Shown: positions 32,998 to 45,795, counted from the stretch's first letter. The stretch is DNA of 64,000 bases from Turritopsis dohrnii (GCA_027922465.2 BQMF02000784.1:1-64000), one strand, 5' to 3'. The notes: generated from the sequence alone by a model not told the origin. Made by a program: numbers and translations.

Positions 32998-34566
32998 CTA
33001 ATGTGTATTGAGGTACAAGGAGGAAAGGTGACGATGGACATTACATTTAAAGTGTTGAAGATTATAATGAGAAGGAAAAACAGACTGGGGTAAAGAATTC
33101 CAGAGAGTGGAGGAGCGAGGAATGAAACTTTGTTGATAAAAATTCTTTGATGATTTTGGGATGCTGACAGTGTGATCATGGCAATTAGATGAATATCTTG
33201 TGTTTCGCTTGAAAGTCTTTAATGCAGGGATGAGAGAAGAGAGCTCAGTTGAACATTTTCCGTAAAAGTATTTATAAAAGAGGCAAAGAGATGCCACAGA
33301 TCTGCGATGGGAGAGTGTGTCAAGTTTACTTGCAAGTTCATCACCTACAGCATTACAGATTCTTTTCTGGATACGATCTAAAAGATTTAGAGAATCAGAG
33401 GGTGCACCACCCCAAATATGGCAGCAGTACTCTACAAGGTCGAATAGTAGATTTATAGAGGTAAAGAATGGAATCAGGGCTGAGGTATGCTCTTGCACGA
33501 AGAAGGGAGCCCACCTTCATCGAGGCTGACTTAGCCATTGCCTCAATGTAGGAGCGCCAGGAGAAGTCCTGTGAAAAAGTGATGCCGAGGATACGAAAGG
33601 AGTTGTTTTCTTCCAACTGGGTGCCATTCATGGAAATTGACGGTAAAAAGGGATCTTTAGTATGATTTACAGATAGAAGTTTCGTTTTTGTGGAATTGAA
33701 TGTGACCAGCCATTTCTCTCCCCACTCAACTATAGATTGCAGATCAAACTCAATTTCGCCTGCCATTTCTACCTGGCTGAACAAATCTGATTTTGGAGTA
33801 CAGGAATAGAAGGTTGAATCATCAGCATAGATGGCAAGCTTGGAAATAATGTCATCAGGCAGATCATTGATGAAAAGAAGAAAAAGGGTTGGCCCAAGGA
33901 CAGAACCTTGGGGAACACCTGCATTGATGGAATGTGTCGATGATGATTGCCCGTCTAAAACAACCTTAAGCCTACGATTACCAAGGAAGGAACGAATCAT
34001 CTCATAAAAGAGACCCTTAACTCCATATGCAGCAAGCTTTTTCAAAAGACCAGTATGCCATACTTTATCAAATGCCTTGGATATGTCAAGAGCAACAGCT
34101 CTTGCCTCCCCAGATTTATCTAATGCAGTGTAGATTCTATCAGTTATCACTGTAAGGAGGTCAGCAGTTGAGCGTGTTGGGAGCGAAAGCCATATTGAGA
34201 ATCTGAGAAGAGGTTATTAGATTCAAGGTGATTAACAAGAGCATTATTGATAAAGGCCTCAAAAATTTTACTCATAACTGGTAGGAGACTAATGGGTCTG
34301 TAATTTCGTGGATTAGATCAATCACCATAATTTTTAAAGACTGGAATTACAGAGGCAAACTTCCAAGATGAAGGAAAGCAAGATTCAGCTATGCACTTGT
34401 TATATAGACGAGAAAGTACAGGAGATAATTCAGGTGCACACTTTTGAAATAGGATGACAGGAATTCCATCAGGGCCAGTAGCCTTAGAAGCATCAAGATT
34501 TGAAATGATGGAAGATATTTTAGCTGGTGTGATAAAGCAGCTATCCAGTACTTTATTAGTCCTCAA
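32998..34566 (-). pseudogene. LINE reverse transcriptase (broken)
   Basis: Block 34566-34318 has ASKATGPDGIPVILFQKCAP and the FKNYGD end of motif 1. Block 34150-33395 (251 codons) has ALDISKAFDKVWH with the first catalytic Asp, NAGVPQGSVLGP, and IYADDSTF with the catalytic pair (codons about 33819-33830). Block 33498-32998 is the C-terminal extension (YCCHIWGGAP, IPRSSTLWNSLPQSVFP). The frame changes between blocks, and 34150-34318 contains stops. Confidence 0.85.
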
Positions 34567-34982
34567 GGGAAATTCCGGAACAGCATGGTCAGAGTCATCA
34601 AGGGTAGAGTTAGTACTGAAAATATTAGAGAAGAGTTCAGCTTTATCCTTAGATGATGATAAAACCTCTGGACCATTGAAAATGGGAGGAATGGATGACC
34701 TTTTATTGTTGGTGACACTTTTAATGATGCGCCAAAAATCTCGAGAGCCAATTTTTTGTGAAGAGATACGATTACGAGTTTCTTGTTGATATGTAGACTT
34801 TGCATTATTAATGACAGATTTGCAGTGATTTCGTGCTTGGTTGAAAAGAACCTTATTATGAGAAGACTTCTCACGTTGATATTGATGAAAGTAAAGATTT
34901 CTGTGAGCAATTGCTGCAGCACAAGCAGGTGAGAACCAGGGAGAGGAGTGAGGTTTAACACGAAATTTTCTACTGGGGATAA

Positions 34983-35147
34983 CAGTGGCGGATCTAGAGG
35001 TATGTCGAAATTTGTGTAGGAGAGTGTTAGCAATCTAACCATAAAAGAAAAGCGTTCAAATAATCCCATTGATAATATAAATTGAATTCACAAATTATGT
35101 TAATGCTCTCCTACACAAATTTCGACATACCTCTAGATCCGCCACTG
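34983..35147. mobile_element. 165-bp hAT-type MITE in the reverse LINE
   Basis: The ends are CAGTGGCGGATCTAGAGG and its inverted copy, with arms about 50 bp long. GATAA flanks both sides (34978-34982, 35148-35152). A sister copy of identical length lies at 60527-60691. Confidence 0.9.
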
Positions 35148-36076
35148 GATAAATGCTTCAATACCAGATATAAGCCAAGATGTAACTTCCTCTGCACATT
35201 TTTCAGCTGGATTTGAAAACACATTGTACCAGGGGACATCGCGAAGAAAGTCTCGAAAATTATCCCATTCACCACGTTCATAACTGAAGAGAGTGCGATG
35301 AAAAGGAGATTCAGAAGCAGCTTTGCAATTAAGAGATGTTAAGACAGAAACTACGCCATGGTCAGAGTTGCCAAGAGGAGCTTCATTAGATGCTTTACAG
35401 ATATCAGGATTTGATGTTAAAAAGAGATCAAGTAGAGATGGAGATTGATCATCACGATCAGGAAAGCGAGTAGGGAAGTCAATGATTTGGTGAAGAGATT
35501 GAGATAGGGCAAAATTTAGAGTATGAATTCCTGAGTGAGAGATTCCATTTGAGAATTTGAGCCATTTTTCATGATGAACATTGAAGTTACCAAAAACAAA
35601 TATGTTGGCACTGTGATGAATTGATAGGGCCTTGTCAATACTTTCAGATATAGAGTCTATAACAGAACAGTCTTGGGATGTTGGAGATCGATAAAGAAAG
35701 AACAGATTGTTGAATGGAGCAACGAAAGACGAAAGCACATGTATGGCAAATCAGGATCCTCCAGATCACTCACACGAGTTATAGGTAAATTGTCTCGAAG
35801 GTATACACCAAGGTCATGCATGTGGGTTTTAGAGTCCTAACGACGTAGAGGAAGATAACCTTGAAAGAGAAAATCATTTTCTGTATCAATATTGGAATTC
35901 AGATTAGTCTCCGAAATTGCAAGGATGTCAGGAGAGTTGTTAGAAATGAAAGCATGAATGTGAGAGAAATTTGTACGAAAACCACGGACATTTGTGAAAG
36001 ATATGTTCAGTGGGGCCGGGTTAATCGAATTGGGTTTTGAAGCTGTTTTTTTTGTGTTTTTTCTTTGATTAACCAT
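35133..36076 (-). pseudogene. LINE endonuclease region (broken)
   Basis: Block 36076-35837 carries the N-terminal APE motifs (FTNVRGFRTNF, ILAISETNLN). After a stop and frame change, block 35738-35133 carries the later motifs: YRSPTSQDCS, FVFGNFNVHHEKWL, LDLFLTSNPD, and GNSDHGVVSV with the catalytic SDH. The family nicks target DNA for reverse transcription. At least one frameshift between the two blocks disables it. Confidence 0.82.
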
Positions 36077-37378
36077 TTCATAAGGGAAGTTTAGATAGAG
36101 AAATTAAATAAAAGGAACAAACATAACATGTACTTGCAAAAAGTCTGATTGTGTCAATAGTGTTGGTTCATCAATAAACCTTCTGCCGTAACAGAAGGCT
36201 CAGGGTGTGGCCTCGACAAAGCACACCAGACACATTTGCTGGGAAACCCTCCATGCGCGACATGGCACAACAAATGTCCTGATATTTTACAGCTGCTGAT
36301 GGAACAGCCTCTCTTAAGCGCTACCAAAAAAGTTTGGGTTCCTAACTATCAGCCGGCCTCAGACCAGTAACTGAGTTTTTGAGTTGTACCCTCACCAAGA
36401 GATGACTTACCAGAGTTTCGACACAACAGCGACAGTTCACAAGCAGACAAAGAGCACATACAACAACTAGACAAACAGAAAAAGGTGAAAGAAACCAGCG
36501 TTCAGTGTCCTAGCTTAGAAACAAGGTAAACTTGAGTTTACATCTAACTAAGCCACTGACAAAGATGGAGTTCGAGGCTGGCCAGTAGGAAGATCCTACC
36601 TACTCCATAAAGATTTACAGTTTTCTCAGGGTGTTACATCAGAGTTTTCCTTCTCCTAGATGGACTGCCTTCACCACGGCTTAATGGAGCCCCATCTACC
36701 CCATAAACTAAACTAAAAATTTAATAAACTTCACAAAAATAGATTTTGAGTGCTAATGAGTATTATTTTTAATAATTTTTTTTGTCTTAAAAACGCCTCC
36801 TGAGAACCGGTTTAACCGACAGTGTGCAGAGAGCATCTAATTGCCAACCAAGATGCGTGCGCATATTGGTAGGAAATTGACTTGATCTATTAAGCATTTA
36901 TGTTGAAACTCACAGCAATTATCGAGCAAAAAACACTAATGTTTATAAACATCACGTCACTTAGAAACTCATCTATTACATTTGTCCTGTGATTTTATGG
37001 TTCAGATTGTTCTGCAAAAAGACTATTCAGTTGTTTAAGGGGAAAATATTAGCCGCATTTAGGTCTTATAGTTTTTAGCTATGTCCATAGTAACTTCAAA
37101 GTCACTTTTTAATTCCTTGGCAAAGATTGAGAAAAATCTTATCATTTGGCCATGTACATTTTCATTTCATAAACTTCAAAATAAGTCGTTTTGTACTATT
37201 AAGTTCAAATCCACCCTGATTGGTATTGACAGCGTTTTTATCTGAACACCAGTTTGATAGTAGATATACCACTGTAATTATTTAATGATACATTTTTCTT
37301 GTTATCAATGTACACACAATAATTGATAAAATGTTCGCAACTTTGGGGAAATATATAGTGGCATTTTTGCGAATCTTG

Positions 37379-37560
37379 TATTTGTAATTTGTGGACGAAA
37401 CATTCCACAAAAACTCCTCTTCCTGCACACACTATCACTTTGGTTTTCTCCTTCATAAGCTGCAAAAACTCATCGCGTGACTATACTAAAGTGAGTAAAA
37501 CAATAGAACTGACGTAATTCAATAGAGAAATTCCAAAACTCAATGTTTGAGTTATCATTT
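37379..37560. repeat. Fragment of a second MADF/Harbinger-like copy
   Basis: This aligns with 27750-27965 (TTTGTAATTTGTGGACGAAA, then CTCCTCTTCCTGC, then GTGAGTAAAACAATAGAACT and GACGTAATTCAATAGA), with an internal deletion that removes the MADF start codon region. Its left continuation is at 29566-29589, across the family R insertion. Confidence 0.7.
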
Positions 37561-37643
37561 TTTAATGATAGTAATTTTTAAAGGGGAATCAAACCTTCAA
37601 ATAAAATTTTGTAAATTCATTCAAAAAATCAAATTAATAAAAA

Positions 37644-39507
37644 CAAGATTCGCAAAAATGCGACTATATATTTCCCCAAAGTTGCGAAACTTTTGCCAAT
37701 TATTATGTGTAGATTGATAACCATAAGAAAAATATGCATCATTAAATAACTACAATGGTATAACTACCATCAATGTGATACTCAGATAAATATGTTGTCC
37801 TTACTAATCAGGGTAGAATTGAATTTAATACCACAAAACAACAAGAAAAGAAGAAAAGAAAATTGTCAAACCTAATTTTAATACTAAAGTATATATTAAA
37901 AATACTTTGAGGTAGACATTATAAGCAAATAACTATAACCACAAGAAAGATATTGGCAAAGAACTCAATACCAGTTAGTAGAGTCAAAGTAAATACTCAT
38001 TTATTTAAAATTTAAAAGCATAAAAATACACGACTTTAAGTTTCATGCATATCGCAATCATCAGATGTATAAAATATAGATGTATAAAATTTTATACATC
38101 TGATGATTGCGATAAGCATGAAACTTTAAAGTCATGTATTTTTATGTTATTAAATTTTAAATAAATGAATAAGCAAATAACCACCAAAAGCAATTAAAAG
38201 CACTTCAAATTAGCACTTCAAATTTGGACAGAAGAGTTATTTTCGAAAAAGAGATAGGCTTAAAGTGACAATTTATAAAATTGAATTCAAGTATTCAGAA
38301 TAATTCTCTGTTCAAAAAAATATGTGCACACCCATTATTTATTATTTGATAAAAATGACCATTGTAAATCCCAAATGAAAAAAAACAACAGATTTCGGTA
38401 CTGAAAATAGACTACACATGCGATCCATAACCAAATCACTAAAAAGCTGAAAGTAGAAGTTTTGTGTTCTGGTTTGATTTGATTTACAGATTGTTTGTTG
38501 GATTGTGCTTTGATTAATATATATACGTTTGTTGTTTGTGTAAGGAAAATTGACATAGATGAGTTTCTGATGTTAATTACCAGTAAAAGATCTGTTTAAA
38601 CTAAAATTTTTATAAACTTCACAAAAATAGATTTCGAGTGTTAATGAGTATTATTTTTAATAATTTTTTTTGTCTTAAAAACGCCTCCTGAGAACCGGTT
38701 TAGGAAATTGACTTGATCTATTAAGCATTTATGTTGAAACTCACAGCAATTATTGAGCAAAAAACACTAATGTTTATAAACATCACGTCACTTAGAAACT
38801 CATCTATATATCAACTTTTCCTAAAATATCATATATATACAGTATCAAAATAGTATAGGTGATTATGGAATTAATCCATAATAAATTATGTTTCTGTTGT
38901 CAGATTAAATGACTATTACTTGCTTTTTTACTAATGTACTTTTTGAATTAACACTGGTTGGTTGAACTGGTTGTTCTCCACATAAAAAAGGTTTCCTTTT
39001 ATAGCTGTACATCATAATATGTGCTTTCAGTTCACTATATCAGGACGTAAAATACAAATAAATCTTCAGCATGTATTGGTAATGAATTTTCGCCTTTGCA
39101 CTGAAATCACAGCTTCAATGGTTTGCTGTTCCAAGCATTTCAATCATCATCCTCATCAATCATAGCATTTTTGTCATCAACAAAAACAAAACAATATTTT
39201 TCTGTTTTTTACACGTTTCTTCAAAAGTTTTTATGAAACCTTTTAAGACAATACTGAACTAAAACGATTTATTTCCATCACTTAACGTTGAATTCTCTTG
39301 AATCAAAAATCTTCTACAGCCCATCCGCAGCACTGACTGAAAAAACATGGCGTCTACTTGACTGTAGACTAGCCTCTATTCTTATCTACTTTGGCGGCTA
39401 GGTGAAAATTACATTCTGAACCGCGGCTATAAAAGTGAACGGAGAAGAAGGAGAAGGAGAAGGAAAATGCCGGTTTTAACATATATTTCGCCCTATGGGG
39501 AAATATA
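37644..39507 (-). mobile_element. Family R element, copy 2
   Basis: Minus-strand orientation: the left edge shows CAAGATTCGCAAAAATGCG then CTATATATTTCCCC, and the right edge GCCCTATGGGGAAATATATA. The body aligns with 43081-44876 and 51146-53044. No coding potential. It contains a long palindromic insertion at about 37990-38168. Confidence 0.82.
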
Positions 39508-40326
39508 TAATAAAACTTGTTTGAGACTAAAACAAATCTTCCTTCTCCCCCTCCATATAGGTAGGAAAATTCCCCCTCCCGGAATATTTTATGGATTAAA
39601 ATCTTTGAAATGCCCAAGTTTCTCCTGCTCCTATTAATGCAACCTATGAACAATTTCATGTAATGTTTACTTAAATATATCACCAAATTCACATTTCTGG
39701 CAAAATTTGGAAGGTGTGCAAGAAGAACAATTGTAAGGTCCTGATATCAAAGTCGGCAGTTACTTGCAGATTTGGTCATAAATATCCGAGGTCTTCAGTT
39801 TTTAAACGAGTTTGCTTGTATAACTTTAATAGTTTAATAGTGTTGTGAAAGTCTTCAATCCCATACAGCCTTTTTGTCAGATGATTTTGGTTCACTTCTA
39901 TCGAATATCATTTTATTTTCCATGTGAACCGTAACTCATATTTTGGGAATTGTGATAGACCTGTTCTCACATAAGCAGCAAGAAAAGAATGGATAGTCAT
40001 TCAGATATCTTGAAAGTTAGCCTAAAGCAATTTCCTCTAGGCCTGATGCGGAAATTGTTCAAGCCATGAGGCTTCTAGTTAAAATTGGTATTGAACAAAT
40101 GGCAAACAAATCTTAAAAGTGTGCACACTATTTTTAAACAGACTTCAGATATCAATAATATGTGTCACCGGTTTTTGTCGCAATAAACATAAGACATGAA
40201 AAATAATCCATTCTTCGACACGAGATAATTCAAATCATAACGACGCAGAGCAGAAAAATATGTTGAGGGTAATGTACATCACGAAATCTCCTCCGTGGAC
40301 ATTTTAAACAAAGTTAGAGGAACTTA
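39508..40326. other. Noncoding spacer
   Basis: I see no gene or repeat boundary here that I can support, only AT-rich sequence between a family R copy and a family A copy. Confidence 0.4.
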
Positions 40327-41414
40327 TTGCCCCCGCAGCGAGCGTAAGCGAGCGAGGAGGCATAGTAGTTTCACGAGATAGGCGAATGTCAGTTTCCGAT
40401 TTTGTTCATCATCTTCATCATCATCCTCCAACTTTCATGTTGACGTTACACGGTGGTATACAATTATTAGCTGACTTTGCTTTTTTTCCATGTCAAAGCA
40501 TGACACCGTAGGTGGGAGACAGAATGTTTATTTTCCTAATTTATTATTATATTATACTATGTTATTTAGGAAGTTCGTATGCTAAAATTGCTTAGACATT
40601 TTTCATATTACTTTTGTTCTGTTTTTGTGAAGTGAACGACAAGGATTTCAAAGCACAGCTTCAAATCTGGAATTTTGTCCACCATTTTTGTATATTATGT
40701 TTTAGCTCTAAATCTTTCATTCAATAAATTTTATTCAATGCACTGATTTTTGGCGGATCTTGCCTTAAAAAGATTTTAATTGGAGAAAGAAAGAAAAGTG
40801 ACCAATTTTTTGAGGGGTTTGACTAAAGATTTTAATTGGATTTCTGTGTATGCAAGAAAGCCTACAAATTGTCGTTCTTCGTGTTTTTCTTCTTTCTGTC
40901 CTCCAAAGATCATGATCAATAAAACATTTTTATATTTTTTTCTTGTTTTTTTTTTTGTAAACTTTGGCTATGTTTTGTTTCGAATCAAAGTTTGAAACGC
41001 AGATTTCTAAGGATTTTTTGCTTTAATTTTTTGAATCGTTTTGTTTCGAATCAAAGTTTGAAACAGAGATTTCTAATAGATTTTTTTTAAAATGTTTTTT
41101 TTTCTTTTGGCTCTTACAGAATTTCTTTAAAAAATCTTAATCTTATTTTGAGTATAAAAATACGTATCCATGGTTTTAGTTCACACATTTCTTTTGTTTG
41201 TAGCAAATACTTTCTGATGTTACTTGTTAAGCCTTATTTACACTTTTTGAAAGGTATATTAGCATCAGTGTGACATAGGACTAAGAGATAACAAAAAGTA
41301 ACAAGACTTTGTTTGTTTTTGTTTCCGTTGTATAGCTTGCAATGTATAGCTTGCTGCGTGTACAAATTGGAATGCTTGAGCGCGGGGGCATTTTTAGCTA
41401 AAGCTACATGCTAA
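40327..41414 (+). mobile_element. Helentron-like noncoding element, family A copy 2
   Basis: Starts TTGCCCCCGCAGCGAGCG; ends GCGGGGGCATTTTTAGC, the TAGCTAAAGCTA hairpin and CATGCTAA. Flanks are T on both sides and no target duplication is evident. The body matches copies 1 and 3. The internal phrase TCGAATCAAAGTTTGAAAC is duplicated here (about 40978-41070) but single in copy 3. Confidence 0.75.
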
Positions 41415-42078
41415 TTATAAGAGAAAAAAATGATCCCCATGGTCCCCCCACTATTTTTCACAGCTGTGATATTTTTTTGGACGGTTTTGTTAAGATCGAG
41501 AAAAAGTGTTTCAGTGGTTTTCTTATGATATGGGAGCGAATCATTTCTTTACTTTGTTTAAGCGCTTTTTATTAATAAACAGCTGCTCGTTCCCAGACCA
41601 TTTTTCTATTGTTCTATTTCTGATGACATCATCATCGTGCAATCCTCATCTCCCCATATAGTAGTCCTCAGGGGCGGCGGAACCGGCAGGGGGTCTTTAC
41701 CCGTTGCCATTGCCACTCATTGAATCTACTGGTGAAGGTGCCCACAAAACAAAAGAAGCTTCTGGGAGATACCATGGACGTCATTGCCGAAATCGTTGTT
41801 CTGATCGAGTACTCACGGAAAAGAGAGTTAGGCGTTAATTTACAGTGGACTCTCTATAACTCGAACACCCAAGGGGAATCGAAAAGCGTTCGAGTTATAG
41901 AGAGATTCGAGTAATAGGGAGTTGGGAAGTTGTTCCAAGATTTTGTATAAATTTTGTAAAAACAGCCAATTAAATGTTTTTTTCTTCCTTATACGGAATG
42001 GAGACACAATCTCGACCTGCCTGACCTTTTATGCTAAGAATGGACTGAAAAAAATGCAAAATATTTTATTCCAAGGAA

Positions 42079-42756
42079 TTATTCTTTTGAAGAAAAGAAA
42101 TCTGAAATTACAGTTTGCCTTCTTGTTTGAAGGGCGTCTTTTTCAACAGTTCGATTCAATTCTTTCAGTGATCTCATCATTTCCTCCCCGAAATTTGAAA
42201 AGAGGCTGTAATCTTCAAGAACACTTATTGCTTTCCGCACTTCTTTGTTTGTTGGTTTCGTTATCTCATCTTCATATTCTTCGTCGTCATTTTCTTCATC
42301 CTCAGCGTTTCCTTCTTGAATTCCAGTGACGTCTGCAATTATATCAGCAGTTGTTAGTCTCCCATGCGTTGTGGTCAATTCGATGTCGAAATCCACATAA
42401 TCATCGGTCGAGATATCAGTGTCGATTTTGTCAGCAAACCTTTCTTTCAGAACTGATAAATTACTATTCAGTGTCTGAATAGCGTCTTCTTCGACTTCTT
42501 CATCTCCTAAATCTTTAAATGGATCATCCTCTTCATTCATTGCTTTTTCAGCATCCTTCTGCGAAATCCCCGATTTTCTGAAACAATTGGTGAATGTCTG
42601 GTTTGAAACATCGTCATAGGCATTCTTCAACATGTACATTGCTGATAGAATGGAGAATTTAGGGATCGGCTCATTCTTCTCCAAAGCAGCGATGAGCTTA
42701 CGAGCGGCCTTTGAACAATATTTTGCTTTCAACGCTCGGATTATACCTTGATCCAT
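42079..42756 (-). pseudogene. Tigger transposase C-terminal part
   Basis: This starts at the third-catalytic-Asp motif QPMDQGII, which homology shows is internal, and runs through SNQTFTNCFRKSGI, TTADIIADV and an acidic linker to QTVISDFF at the C-terminus. That last motif fits the PCNA-interaction (PIP) consensus Q-x-x-I-x-x-F-F, known in pogo-type transposases. The core upstream is lost, so no activity is expected. Confidence 0.85.
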
Positions 42757-42779
42757 TGGTTGTGTGCGTGTGACGTGGT

Positions 42780-43080
42780 GTGTGAAGGTAGAAATATCAA
42801 TTCTATCCTATATTGTCATGGGTTATCATATTTATAAAAATAACTGGACCCCCTCAGTCGGAGATGAATTTCAAGCTTTCATGGAGTCGACAAATATAGT
42901 GGACAAATATGCAGTAGCTGTTAAGAAAAACGACGGAGAAGTTATTAGTCACCTCCCACTTGGAAAATCTGGAAAGTTTGCAAAAACTGTTTTTCATTTT
43001 CTAAAGACTGACAAAAGCCATGGCTGCACAATAACCATCACTGGAAAGCCTATTAATGCTGTTGATAGTAATAATAATAA
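42780..43080 (+). pseudogene. HIRAN-like domain fragment
   Basis: On the plus strand the frame reads MGYHIYKNNWTPSVGDEF, NIVDKYAVAVKKNDGEV, then SHLPLGKSGKFAKTVFHFL and TITITGKPINA. This resembles the HIRAN domain (3'-DNA-end binding in HLTF-type helicases) and the short HIRAN-like proteins often found in cnidarian transposons. Family R copy 3 cuts it at about 43080, and a plausible continuation (NGIFQSPKFTF) follows at 44880. It lies antisense inside the Tigger element. Confidence 0.6.
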
Positions 43081-44876
43081 CAAGATTCGCAAAAATGCGA
43101 CTATATATTTCCCCAAAGTTGCAAACATTTTATCAATTATTGTGTGTACATTGATAACCATGAGAAAAATGTATCATTAAATAATTACAGTATAACTACC
43201 ATCAACCTGATACTCAGATTGAATTTAATACCACAAAAAAAAATTACTTCGAACTTAGGGGTAGGTTACACGTACAATTCACCCCGGGGGGTGGGGGAGG
43301 GGGGACGGGTGAAATTCACCCCGGGGCAATTTGAGCATGATTTTGACGTCTATGCACAAAATTGCTTTCAAACCAGGTTAAAAATGTGCACAACTCACCT
43401 TTTTGTGCTGAATTTCATCCCGGTTTTTAACCTGCGTGTATTGTAACAAAAATTTAGGGGTAGTTTTCATCCCGCCTACGTGTAACCGACCCCTTATTCT
43501 GAAATGAAGTTGTTCACGGTCAAATGATAAGGTTTCTCTAAAAGTTCTTTGCTGAGGAGTTGACTGAGAAGTTACTATGTTATAAGACCTAAATGCGACT
43601 AAATATTTCCGCTTAAGTAACTGCACATCAACAACGCCATCAATGTGTAAGACAATTTCATCATAATATAATATGTATGATCTCACAACACTATACAATC
43701 AAATTTGTATACAGGTTTTCTGTACAAAAAAGAAAAGAAAATTGTTAAACCTAAACTTTTCGGGTAATATAAGCAAATAACTATCAAAAGCAACCAAAAT
43801 CCCTACTAACAAATATTACGTGTAGCATTTCAAATTAGGACAGAATAGTTATTTTAAAAAAAAAGATGGGCTTAAAGTGACAATTTATAAAACTAAATTC
43901 AAGTATTCAGAATAAACATTTTTGTTCAAAATAATATGTTCACACTCATTGCTTATTTTGTGGCAAAAATGACCTTATATAAATAAATCCCTGAAGCTGA
44001 AAGTAGAAGTTTGTGTTCCGGCTTGATTTAATTTACAGACTGTCATCTGTATTGTGTTTTGATTTACGTTCGTTGTTCGTACAGGAAAATTAGCAGTATA
44101 TTAAATTTTGTAAAATAAAATATGATATACAGTATCAAAACAGTATACGTGGCCATGGAATTCATCCATAGTAAACTATGTTTCTGTTGTTGGATTAAAT
44201 GACGATCCTGGGAAGCACACTCAACCAGATTCTTTCAAGTTATTATGTGTTTCTCAATCCGGTGTTTTAAAATATATATTATACGTCATTGGTTTTCTGA
44301 ACTTCTTATTGTATATGCGACATCACATTTTTACTTGCTGTTTGAACAAACTGGTTGAACTGGTTGTTTTCCACATGAAAAGGGTCCTTTATGGCTGAGG
44401 TGTACATCATGCTTTCCAGTCCAGTTCAGTTGGGCTAACATTATTATCAGGATGTAAAATAAAAATAAATCTTCAGCCTGGCTATTAATAATGAATTTTC
44501 ACCTTTACACTGAAACCACTTCAATGGTTTCAATGGTTTGCTGTTCGAAGCAAATTAATTACCAATTATCATAACACATTATCAACTCAAATCAAAAGCA
44601 AAACATCATTGATATATCGATTTTTTCTGGTTTTTACACGTTCATTCAAATGTTTTTACAAAGCTTTTTAAGACAACACTGAGCTAAATCAATTCATTTC
44701 CATCATTTTATCTATTGAATCATTTCAAAAGCTAGCAGAAAAAAGCAAAAATCTTCCACTGCCCATCTGCACTGACTGAAAAAAATGGCGTGACTATAAA
44801 AGTGAACGGAAAAGAAGGAGGAGAAGAAGGAAACTGCCGGTTTTAACATATATTTCGCCCTACGGGGAAATATATA
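43081..44876 (-). mobile_element. Family R element, copy 3 (simplest copy)
   Basis: Edges are CAAGATTCGCAAAAATGCG at 43081 and CTACGGGGAAATATATA at about 44860-44876. The body is collinear with copies 2 and 4 but lacks the palindromic insertion, so it shows the empty site (ATAAGCAAATAAC at 43769-43781). It inserted into the HIRAN-like fragment. Confidence 0.82.
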
Positions 44877-45467
44877 ATAATGGTATATTTCAATCTCCAA
44901 AATTTACATTTGGCTCTTCAGCTGAAAATATTACATAGTATATATGTGCAAAGTCTAGAAAAATATTTATATTTATAAAAATATTATGTATACTAGTGAG
45001 ATACTCTGACCGGCTACGCTAGCAAAGTAGAATTGGTAAGTAGAGTGTTAGGAATTAGATATCTAGAAGATTGACTCAGAATTGGGACGATAACTAGTCC
45101 CTGCGACTAGAAGTAATAATAAAAAAAACCTATGTAGCCATACGAAGATAAACCGGTGTCGCAGTAAAAAAGTACTCCCCAGAAAAAGTACTCCCCAGTA
45201 TTTATTTCCTAGTAAATAAGTACTCCCCAGTATTTATTTCCTAGTAAATAAGTACTCCCCCAGTACTTATTTCCTAGTAGGAAAAAAGTACTCCCTCAGG
45301 AAATAAGTACTCCCCGTCGAGTATCATTAAACATGGATGCATTGGCTAAATAGCAGGAAAGATTTTGGGAAAACTGGAACAAAAGAAGAATAGCCTGAAA
45401 AGGTGAAATGTTTAGTATTTTAATTATGATTTATATTGATGAAATTTAGGGAATGTATTAACACTAC

Positions 45468-45634
45468 CATAGGCGGAATTAGAACATAGTCAAACTTTCT
45501 GGAGGAGGAGTTAAGTTATTAAGAGAACAAAAGAAAAACGTGCAATTATTAAACAATAATTCGTGACAATGTACTCCTCCACACGTGACAATGTACTCCT
45601 CCACAAAGTTTGACTATGTTTGTATCCGCCTCTG
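45468..45634. mobile_element. 167-bp hAT-type MITE inside the Ginger-like element
   Basis: The ends CATAGGCGGAATTAGAACAT and (inverted) CAGAGGCGGATACAAACAT share a following CATAGTCAAACTTT arm. ACTAC flanks both sides (45463-45467, 45635-45639). Confidence 0.88.
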
Positions 45635-45639
45635 ACTAC

Positions 45640-45795
45640 CGTGATTTGACAAAGCGCCTTAAGTCCAGTTTTTTCGATTTTAATAATTTTTTTAAAGAGT
45701 CAGTTCTCACATATGAGAAATAAAGCAGCGTTAGAAACATAGCATACACCATATTCTCGTTTTTGAACTTTAAGCGCTTTGTCAAATCACAGCAA
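45640..45795. repeat. Inverted-repeat pair (small palindromic element)
   Basis: GTGATTTGACAAAGCGC at 45641 and its inverted copy GCGCTTTGTCAAATCAC ending near 45791 bracket about 120 bp. This is probably another small MITE. Its left end abuts the hAT-type MITE's duplicated target, and its own target duplication cannot be resolved. Confidence 0.6.

Larger units (their letters stand above)
32941..36715 (-). mobile_element. Near full-length non-LTR retrotransposon with poly(A) tail, reverse strand
   Basis: The poly(T) at 32941-32960 is the 3' tail. Coding homology runs from about 36076 (N-terminal endonuclease, SFTNVRGFRTNFSHIHAFIS, then LAISETNLNS) to about 32998. It interrupts family R: sequence left of 32940 and right of 36715 is contiguous in the R copy at 38560-38640. 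A 165-bp MITE lies inside it. Stops and frameshifts separate the coding blocks, so it is inactive. The 36130-36715 segment is probably its 5' UTR. Confidence 0.85.
29590..37378 (+). mobile_element. Family R element, copy 1, enlarged by nested insertions
   Basis: The left end is TATATATTTCCCC (29590 onward), followed by its own hairpin with GAAATATAT. The right end is GGGGAAATATATAG at 37345-37358, then a TCGCA/TGCGA-type hairpin and CTTG at 37378. Between them lie a hAT-like element (30786-32831) and a whole reverse LINE (about 32941-36715). Without these it is about 2 kb, like copies 2-4. The flanks (GGTCCTTAT before, TATTTGTAATTTG after) are a broken second copy of the MADF exon 1 region seen at 27735-27760. 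They rejoin without an obvious target duplication. Confidence 0.75.

Noticed and set aside
41671..41700. A further hAT element starting CAGGGGCGGCGG
   Set aside because: Only one end is seen; no inverted partner or target duplication found nearby.
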